Source: Elusimicrobiales bacterium
GTDB taxonomy: Bacteria; Elusimicrobiota; Elusimicrobia; Elusimicrobiales; UBA9959
Direction of reading: 5' to 3'
Assembly: GCA_023701245.1 (NCBI GenBank)
Contig: JAMPXK010000019.1
Coordinates: forward strand, 1 to 40,062
DNA: 40,062 nt
Within the stretch, counting starts at the first letter, position 1; every line of letters starts with the position of its first letter. Shown here piece by piece: positions 15,817 to 25,300 of the stretch. The position numbers were made by a program, and so were the translations under genes. The notes beneath the pieces were generated by a model that saw nothing but the letters and a program-made list of their open reading frames with translations, searched no databases and was not told the origin of the DNA.

Positions 15817-15993
15817 TGAGGGGAAAGCAACAAATCGTTTCCGGCAAACGCGGCCCCGGCCTTAACGGCCAAAGCCGCCAAACCGGGCATCCAAGCGCAA
15901 AGCCCTGCAGTAAAGATCTCCCGGAAGGCCCGCGCCTTCCAGGGGGCAGGCAGTACCGGCCGCCCGGCTGCCATAGTTACGGAGGAAAGCGAA
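15817..15993 (+). ncRNA. Structured 5' leader RNA, possible riboswitch (GEMM-like segment)
   Basis: A chain of stems can be drawn by eye. GGAAA (15822) pairs with TTTCC. A nested helix follows: CCGG (15841-15844) with CCGG (15883-15886), GCGGC (15850) with GCCGC (15874-15878), and GGCC with GGCC around TTAAC. Then GGAAGG (15923) pairs with CCTTCC (15935), and GGCAG (15949) with CTGCC (15968-15972), enclosing CCGG/CCGG. Unpaired stretches are A-rich (CAAAC, CAAA). CGCAAAGCC (15896-15904) and the GGCAG...GGCTGCC end recall the second half of c-di-GMP-I (GEMM) riboswitches. The GNRA hairpin of that class is not evident, so the class is uncertain. GGAGG (15981) precedes the ATG. Confidence 0.45.
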
Positions 15994-16323
15994 ATGCTTA
16001 AGTTAGCCGTGAAAAAGAACAACACCAACAAGACCGCCAAGACCCAGCCCATCGCCACCGAAGAGTACGTGGTAGTGGACTATCCGAAGAACCTGGAGAC
16101 CATCACCTCCCGGCATTACTCGGTCCGCATAGGCTCCAGCGACTGCACGGGCGTGGACATTTCCGTCAACGACCAGCCGTGGCAGCCCTGCCGGCACTCG
16201 GTCGGCTACTGGTGGTTCGACTGGAACAACTTCCAGCCCGGCACCCACCAGCTGGTGGCCCGCATGCACAAGCGCAACGGCGAGTACCTGATCTCCAAGC
16301 GCCGCCGCTGCAAAGTCGTCTAA
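15994..16323 (+). CDS. Small carbohydrate-binding-like (E-set) protein
   Basis: The 109-residue protein has no signal peptide. After a Lys/Asn-rich start (1-30) it forms one small beta-sandwich: VVDYPKNLETITSRHYSVRI, then DCTGVDISVNDQPWQPCRHS, VGYWWFDWNNFQPGTHQLVA and RMHKRNGEYLISKRRRCKVV. The aromatic-rich YWWFDW strand and W-x-P-C-R resemble CBM48-type or glycogen-binding E-set domains. Four cysteines are present. A strong SD (GGAGG) lies behind the long leader RNA, so its expression is probably controlled at that leader. Position between transaldolase and pyruvate kinase fits a role in carbohydrate sensing or storage, but this is inference. Confidence 0.65.
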   Translation: MLKLAVKKNNTNKTAKTQPIATEEYVVVDYPKNLETITSRHYSVRIGSSDCTGVDISVNDQPWQPCRHSVGYWWFDWNNFQPGTHQLVARMHKRNGEYLISKRRRCKVV

Positions 16324-16335
16324 GAGTTTACAACG

Positions 16336-16407
16336 CAGCCGCAGCCGTCTTTACGTGGAGCCCCTCCGGGGCCCCGTAGAGGCGGCTGTGTCTTTAGGAG
16401 CGTTTTT
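16336..16407 (+). terminator. Long interrupted hairpin, probable terminator or attenuator
   Basis: CAGCCGC (16336-16342) pairs with GCGGCTG (16382-16388). Inside it TACG (16352) pairs with CGTA (16375-16378) and GCCCC (16360) with GGGGC (16368-16372). A TTTTT run comes only 14 bases later (16403-16407), so termination may be weak. The structure ends next to the pyk promoter. Confidence 0.4.
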
Positions 16408-16408
16408 G

Positions 16409-16414
16409 TACAAT
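16409..16414 (+). promoter_or_regulatory. -10 box of pyk, giving a nearly leaderless transcript
   Basis: TACAAT at 16409-16414 lies seven bases before the pyk ATG (16422), so the transcript would start at or one base before the start codon. No clear -35 box is seen. The preceding bases are T-rich. Confidence 0.4.
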
Positions 16415-16421
16415 AGAGAGC

Positions 16422-17447
16422 ATGAATAAAGCGCCGCGCTGCCCCCGCACCCGCATCCTGGCCACCCTTGGCCCGGCCAGTTCCGAACCGGCCGTGCTGC
16501 GCAAGCTCTACGCCGCCGGCCTGGACGCCGTGCGCCTGAACTTCTCCCACGGCACCAACGAGGAACACGCCGCCCGCGTGCGCCTGGTGCGCGCCCTTAA
16601 CCGCAAACTGCGCCGTCATATCCTCGTTCTGCAGGACCTCAAAGGCAACCGCATCAGGGTGGGCCGCCTGAAGGCCCCGCTGGAACTCAGGAAGAAGCAG
16701 CGCGTGGTCCTCACACAGGGGCCCGCCGGCCGCGCCGGGGAAATTCCTTTCGATTACCGCGGTTCGCTCAAGGTCATAAAGAAAGGCCATTTCATCTACA
16801 TCGACGACGGCAATATAGCGCTGGAAGTGAAAACCGTGGGCCGCGACGCCCTCGCCTGCGAAGTGGCGGCGGGGGGCGTGCTGAAAGAGCGCAAAGGCCT
16901 CAATATCCCGCTGGCGCACCTGGATTTCCCGCGGCTGTCCGCGGAGGACAAGGCGGATCTGGAATTCGGCCTGACGCTGAAGCCGGACTTCGTGGCCCAG
17001 TCCTTCGTCCGCGACCGGGCGGACGTGCTGGCCGTGGCCGGGCTGGTAAAGCCGGGCAACCCCGGCTGCAGGATAATCGCCAAGATAGAGTCCCGCGAAT
17101 CCGTGGCCAACCTGGAAGAGATAGCCGACGCGGCCGACGGCCTGATGGTGGCCCGCGGGGACCTGGGCGTGATGTTCCCGCTTTGGGAAGTGCCCATGCT
17201 CCAGAAGCGCATCATAAAACTCTGCAACCGCCTCAAAAAACCGGTCATCACGGCCACCCAGATGCTGGAGACCATGACCGCCAGCCCGCTCCCCACCCGG
17301 GCGGAAGTGTCCGACGTGGCCAACGCAGTGCTGGACGGCACCGACTACGTGATGCTTTCCGCGGAGACCGCCGCGGGCCGCTACCCCGTGGAGGCCTTGC
17401 GCATGATGAACCAGGTGATAAAATACACCGAAGGCTGCCGGCGCTGA
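16422..17447 (+). CDS. pyk: Pyruvate kinase lacking the C-terminal regulatory domain
   Basis: Pyruvate kinase makes ATP and pyruvate from phosphoenolpyruvate and ADP. The active-site parts are complete: TRILATLGPASS (10-21), AVRLNFSHG (Arg38, Asn40, Ser42), the B domain (about 70-165), IIAKIESRESVANLEEI with the catalytic lysine, MVARGDLGV, and ITATQMLETM followed by PTRAEVSDVANAVLDGTDYV and MLSAETAAGRYPVEA. It ends 18 residues later, at 341 residues. The usual length is about 470, so the whole C-terminal domain, which carries allosteric sites and part of the tetramer contact, is missing. A normal stop codon and the next gene follow, so this is a short form rather than a frameshift. Confidence 0.93.
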   Translation: MNKAPRCPRTRILATLGPASSEPAVLRKLYAAGLDAVRLNFSHGTNEEHAARVRLVRALNRKLRRHILVLQDLKGNRIRVGRLKAPLELRKKQRVVLTQGPAGRAGEIPFDYRGSLKVIKKGHFIYIDDGNIALEVKTVGRDALACEVAAGGVLKERKGLNIPLAHLDFPRLSAEDKADLEFGLTLKPDFVAQSFVRDRADVLAVAGLVKPGNPGCRIIAKIESRESVANLEEIADAADGLMVARGDLGVMFPLWEVPMLQKRIIKLCNRLKKPVITATQMLETMTASPLPTRAEVSDVANAVLDGTDYVMLSAETAAGRYPVEALRMMNQVIKYTEGCRR

Positions 17448-17467
17448 CGCGCCCCCGAAGAACTCCC

Positions 17468-19258
<1,791 letters not shown>

Positions 19259-19328
19259 CCCGGGGCACAAGCCTCCCGCCGCTGACAAAAACCGCCATCT
19301 CCGACGGCGCGGCTCTCTCTCGATATTG

Positions 19329-19334
19329 TATAAT
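19329..19334 (+). promoter_or_regulatory. -10 box of the giant-protein operon
   Basis: A perfect TATAAT at 19329-19334 in an AT-rich patch. No matching -35 is seen (19306-19311 is GC-only), so an activator may be needed. Predicted leader about 29 bases, with AGGAG (19360-19364) five bases before the ATG. Confidence 0.5.
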
Positions 19335-19369
19335 TGAAGCAGGTTAGGGCTAACTTTCGAGGAGACATA

Positions 19370-22300
19370 ATGAAATACTTCACTAAAATTTCCATAGCTT
19401 TCTATTTCCTGGCCGGCTTGCCGCTGGCGGCACTGGCCCAGGCCGGCGCAGATTCTCCCTGCGCGGTCTTCGATAAACAGGTGGCGTCAAAGAACCTCGC
19501 CGACGGGGCGGGGAAATGGGGGGAGACCGCCAAGGCCCTCGCCGCCGACCCGCTGGCCGCGCAACTGGGCCTGGATAAACTGACCTACGGCGCCAATAAC
19601 CGCGCCTCCTACGATTTCGACCTCAAGATCGGCGACGACAGCCTGGAGCTGGAAGGGGACCTTTACTTCGACCCCGCGCCCGCCGCCGGCGCCCCCGCCG
19701 CCACCCTGCGCGCCAAGACCCAGTCCCGCACCAAGACGGACCTGGTGGAACTGGGCCAGCTGCGCGCCACCGCGGCCGAGCTGCACGCGGCGCTCTACAA
19801 GGAGGCCGGCGGCTACAAGCTCTACGCCCGGCTGGTGCCCTATTTCTCCGACCACAACAAGGAGCCCCGTCCCTGCATCATGCTCTCCAAGGGCAAGGAG
19901 GGGGTGGACTTCGCCGTGACCGGCGGCGGCCTGCTGCTCAAGGAAGTCTACCCGCCCGCCGCGCGCGTGAAATTTTTCGACCAGTTCGCCCTCAAGGGCA
20001 TAGCCAAGCAGGGCCGTGAGATCGACGTGCTGGGCGCCGTGAACGGAAAGGACCTCAAGGCCGAGTTCGAGAACGGCCGCGACGGCCTGACAGTCACCGG
20101 CGGCGAACTGGTGGTTTCGGATTTCATCCCCGAGGCTGCCGACGCCCCTTTCCTCAACGGTTTCGCTTTCGAGAGCTTTACGCTCGCCGGCGGCAGCATG
20201 ACCGTGACCGGCCTGCAGAACGGCAAGCGCCTCGCCGTCTGGCGCGGCGCCGACAAGAAGTCCTTCTCCGTAGAGGGGGACGACCTCAAGCTGGAGGATT
20301 TCATCCCCGCAGCGGCCAAGGTGCCCTGCGTTAACGGCCTGGCGCTCGACAGCGTGCTGGACCGCGACGGCCAGCTGGCCATGACCGGCAAACTCGGCGG
20401 CAAGGCCGTGGCCGTGGCCGCTTTCCCGGCGGAGAATAAGCTGGAACTGAGCGGGCCCGCGCTGAGCCTGCCCTCCTGCCTGCCGGCGTTCAACCTGCCT
20501 TTCTTCAAGCTTTTCAGCTTCGGCAACCTTTTCGCCTGGCCCGACCGCCTGGAGATAGACGGCACCGTGAACGGCAAGGACGTGAAGCTGGTCTGGATCT
20601 TCGCGCCCAATACCGTGACCGTGACGGGCGAGAGCCTGCGCCTCGACGATTTCATTCCCGAGGCCGCCAAGGTGCCTACGCTCAAGGGCTTCGCCTTCCT
20701 GAGCCTGGAATATTCCAAGGCCTCCACCCGGGTGCAGGGCACCGTGAGCGGCAAGGCCATGACCGTGACGCAGTCCAACGCCGACAAGACCTTTACCATA
20801 ACCGGCGACAACCTGACCCTGGCCGATTTCATACCCGAGACCGCCGGCATTACTTACCTGAACCGCTTCACGCTGAGCAAGGCGCAGCGCCGCCCCGGCG
20901 GCGTGACCGTGGCCGGCGCCGTGGACGGCAAGGCCGTGACCGTGGAGAGCGACGAGGCGGCCAAGGCCTTCACCATTACCGGTGAAAGCCTGAAGCTCGC
21001 CGACTTCGTGCCCGAGGCCGCGCAGGTGCCCTTCCTTGATCTATTCGCCGTGGATTCCGTGCGCCGCTCGCCCGACGAGTTCCTGGTGACCGGCAAGGCG
21101 GCCGGCAAGGCCGTGACGGTGGACGACCACCTGTCCTCCAATATCTTCACCGTGACCGGCGCCGCCCTGAAGCTGCAGGATTTCTTCCCGGCCGCGGCCG
21201 AAATCCCGGCCCTTAACGCTTTCGCCTTCGAAAAGTTCACCCATACCGCCGACGCGGTGACCGCCGCCGGCCGCGTGAACAACAAGGCCGTGAGCGTGCA
21301 GAGCGGCCCCGGAGACGGGGAATTCACGGTAAAGGGCGACGCCCTGAAGCTGCAGGATTTCATACCGCAGGCGGCCAAGGTGCCCTACCTGGCCAACTTC
21401 GCGTTCCTCTCGCTTACCCGCGCCGCCGCCGTGCTGAAAGTCGAGGGCACGATCAACAGCAAGAACGTGACCGTGACCCTGGACAAGGCGGCCAAGACCT
21501 ATACCGCCTCGGGCTCCGGCCTGCAGCTGGCGGACTTCGTGCCCGACGCGGCAAAACTGCCCTATCTCGCCCGCTTCGACCTGACCAAGTTGCAGGAGCG
21601 CCCCGACGGCGTACTGGTGGCCGGCGACGTGGACGGCAAGGCCGTGACGGTCGAGTATTTCCGGACCGACTCATCTTTCAAGGTGACCGGCGACGGGCTG
21701 CAGCTCAAGGACTTCGTGCCGCAGGCGGCCGGCGTCTCCTACCTCGACAACTTCAAGTTCGACTCGCTGCGCTACGCGGCCTCCGCGCTGACGGTGACCG
21801 GCCGGATCAACGACAAGGCCGTGACCGTGAAGAAGACCCTGGGCGCGCCCGACTTCTCCGTGACCGGCGACGACCTGAAGCTTACGGACTTCATCCCCGG
21901 CGCCGACCAGGTGCCCTGCGTGAGCGCCTTCGCGCTGGACAGCGTGCGCCGCTCCGACGCGGAGCTGGGCATAGCCGGCAAGGTGAACGGCAAGCCGGTG
22001 TCCATAACCGACTCTTTCTCCGACGAGAGGGTACAGATGACCGGCCCGGGCCTGAGCCTGCCCTCCTGCCTGCCGCTTTCGCTCAATATCCCTTTCCTGA
22101 AACTCTTCAGCTTCGAAGGCCTGTTCCACTGGCCTGACCGGCTGGAAGTGGACGGAACCGTGAACGGCAAGGACGTGAAAGTGGTGTGGGTGTTCGCCCC
22201 CAATACCGTGACGGTGACCGGGGACAGCATAAAGCTCTCCGACGTGCTGCCGGCCACGGCGCGGCTGCCCTTCCTGAACGGCTTCGCTTTCCTCGAGCTG

Positions 22301-25300
22301 GATTATTCCAAGTCCGAAACCTCGGTGAGCGGCACCATAGCCGGCAAGAACGTAGCCGTGACCAAGGACAACGCCTCGGAGTCGCTCAAGGTGACCGGCG
22401 ACGCGCTCAAGCTCACCGACTTCGTGCCCGAGGCCGCGGGCCTGCCTTTCCTTAAGCAGTTCGCCTTCGACGCCCTGCTCTATACCCCGGCCGCCGTCAC
22501 CGTGAACGGCAGCATCAATTCCAAGGCCGTAGCCGTGACCAAGCCCTTCGGGCCCGGCGCGGGCTTCACCGCCAAAGGCGAGGGCCTGACCCTCTCCGAC
22601 ATCGTGCCCGAAGCCGGCGGCCTCAAGGCCTTCGACCGGCTGGCCATAGACCTGGTCTCGGTCTCGCCGGCCGCCGTGGAAGTGGCCGGCAAGCTGGGCG
22701 GCAAGGCGGTGGCCTTCTCGCGCACCCGCGGCGACAAGCCGGTGTCCACCATCACGGCCGACGGCCTGACCTTGGGCGACATCTACGCCCCGCTGGCCGC
22801 CCTGCCCGCCGTGAACGCCGTACCCCTGGACAAGCTCAGTCTCGACGGTTCGTCCGTAGAGGCCGAGGCGCGCCTTAACGGCGTCAAAGTGGCGGTAGCC
22901 GCCCACGCCGACCAGGGAGACTCCGGCGCCTACGCCGCCATCTACTTCGACACTCTCGCCGCGGCCACCTTCATTCCGGCCGCTCAGGGCCACGTGGTCA
23001 ACGACATAGCGCTGGAAAAAGCCATTTTCGTGGCGCAGCCCGCCGGCTCGCCGGCGCGCACCCTGACCGCGGCCGACCTGCCCGGCAGCCTGGCCAAACT
23101 GGCCGGCTGGGGGGGCAATGACAGCCTGCCGCTCGCCGAGGGCGTGAACTTCGCCGGCTGGCTCAACGTGGGCAAGTCGGGCTCGCTAGGCGCCGCCTTC
23201 CGCACGGCCGGCCTGCCGCCGGCCAATGTGCTGCTCAAGGGCACGCTCTCGCCCAATACCTTCAAGGGCATGACCGGCAAGTCGCAGGCCGCGGCCGCCT
23301 CGCTGTCCGAGGCGGACAAGCAGGCCCTGCTCGCCGGGCTGAACCTGTCCGTGCCGCTGCCGCTGCCCCCGCTGCCGGCCCTGGCCGGCATGGTGACCGT
23401 ACGCGGCCCCGCCATACTCTCCATCGGCGGCGACGCCCGGGCCAAAAGCTCGCTCTGGGCCCGCGTGCCTCCGGCCATAGCCGCCTCCAAACCGGCGGGG
23501 GACCTGGACGTCTCCCTGCAGTTCGGGCTCGACGTGACCGGCGCCGGCATTAACGAGAAGCTGGACGCGCTGGTAAGCCTCGACAAGGGCGCGCGCCCGG
23601 GCTACAGTCTGCTCGCCGTCTACGAAGGCGCCTGGAAACAGCCCTTCGGCATCCAGGGCCTGACCCTCGACAACGGCGGTTTCGAGTTCAGCCTCGAGAA
23701 GAGCGCAGACGCCTCTAAAAGCGGACTAGGCTTCTTCGCCACGGCCCAGATCGGCGCCAAGAACGTGGCCGTGACCGCCCAGCTCAAGCGCGATAACGGC
23801 AAGCTCTCGCTGGAGTACTTCCAGCTGGACGGGCAGTTCCGGCCCGGCGATTTCCCCGGCGGCAAGAACATCCCCTACGGCGACAAGTTCGAGCTGGACC
23901 AGCTCAAGCTTTCCCCGAAAGGCATAGAAGCCAAAACCGTCATAGCCGGCAAAAAGGTGGACGCCTACCTGTTCGACGCCGGCGGCCCCGGGACCCCCAA
24001 CTGGATCTTCGCGGCGGCGCAGAAGAACTTCAACGTGACGGAGCTGCTGCCGGCCGCCAAGGCCATAAAGCCGCTGGCCGCCATGACCATCCCCGACGCC
24101 GCGCTGATAGTCTCCGAAAAGGGACTTAAGAACGCCGACCGCAACTCCCTCGGCGTTATAGCCAAGGACCTGTTCGACCGCATCCTCGGCAAGTCCGCCG
24201 TGAAGCTCAACGTCCCCGACGGCATCAGCGTGCTGGCCGGCTTCGACGCCGACGCCATGGGGCCGCTGGGCCGCGGCCTGCGCGGCATCGGCGTGCACGA
24301 CGACGCCGTGGTGATGGGCGCCGTGACCGGCGTCTTCGCCGGCAATCCCGGCGTGATGCTCTCCATAACCATGGACAACCCCGGCGACCCCAAGGGGCTG
24401 CCGAAGAAAGTCGTCAGCTTCAAGCCCGGCGTGGCGCCCGCCTATTTCATCCAGTGGTCCGGCACCGAGCTGGACGCCGGCCTCAAGCTGCCGCTGCTGG
24501 TGCGGGCCGGCAAGGAAACCCTCTCCATGGACGCCGACCTGGAACTCAAGTTCGCCGACAGCGGCGTGGGCGTGAAGGTACTGGCCGCCATGGACGGCAG
24601 CTGGCGCCAGCCCTTCGGTATAAAGGGCCTGATACTTAAGAACGTAAAGCTGGACCTGGCCGTGAACGAGACCGGCGAGGTACAGGTCGGTTTCGCCGGA
24701 GACCAGCTCTTCGGCCGCTGCGCCAATCCCAAGTCCCAGGACTGCCTGGACCTGGACATAGCCATGAGCGTGAAGATCCCGCTCGAGGACGGCCTGCCCG
24801 ACGGGGTCGCCTTCGCGGGCCGGACGCCGCGCCTGGGCCTGGCGTCGCTCCTGGACATCACCGAGGGCCTCACCGGCGCCCCCGCCGGCAGCTATATCTC
24901 GCAGCCGGCGCCTTTCTTCGAGATCAAGAACGCGCAGCTGGCCTTCGCCACGCCCGGCGCCTCCGACCCGCAGCTGGGCCTGGTGGGCGAGGGTTTCGCC
25001 TTCGCCGGCACCTTCGTATTCATGAACCGGGAGCTGGGGAAGGTGAAAGGCTCCGGCGGCCCGTCTGGTACCGCCGTAAAGGGGACCATCGCCGACCTGG
25101 ACCTGGATATCATCAAGTTTACCGGCAACAGCATAGACTTCGCCATGGGGGCCAACCCGCGCTACGCCATAGACTCCAACGTGAACCTGCTGGGCACGCC
25201 GCAGAAGGTGAAGCTCGACATCAAGCCGCCTTTCTTCCAGTTCGACCTGACCGAGCGGCTCGGCGCTTTCGGCCAGGCCCTGCTGACCGTTCGCATGGAC

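Noticed and set aside
15817-15993. Confident c-di-GMP-I riboswitch call, tRNA or T-box
   Set aside because: The GNRA hairpin and full core of GEMM are not found; no cloverleaf, no T-box sequence.
16422-17447. Pyruvate kinase as a frameshifted pseudogene
   Set aside because: No remnant of the C-terminal domain is seen in any frame before the next gene, which starts 20 bases later.
19943-22954. CRISPR array or noncoding satellite
   Set aside because: The 177-base period is coding, in frame, with diverged third positions and no identical repeat/spacer pattern.
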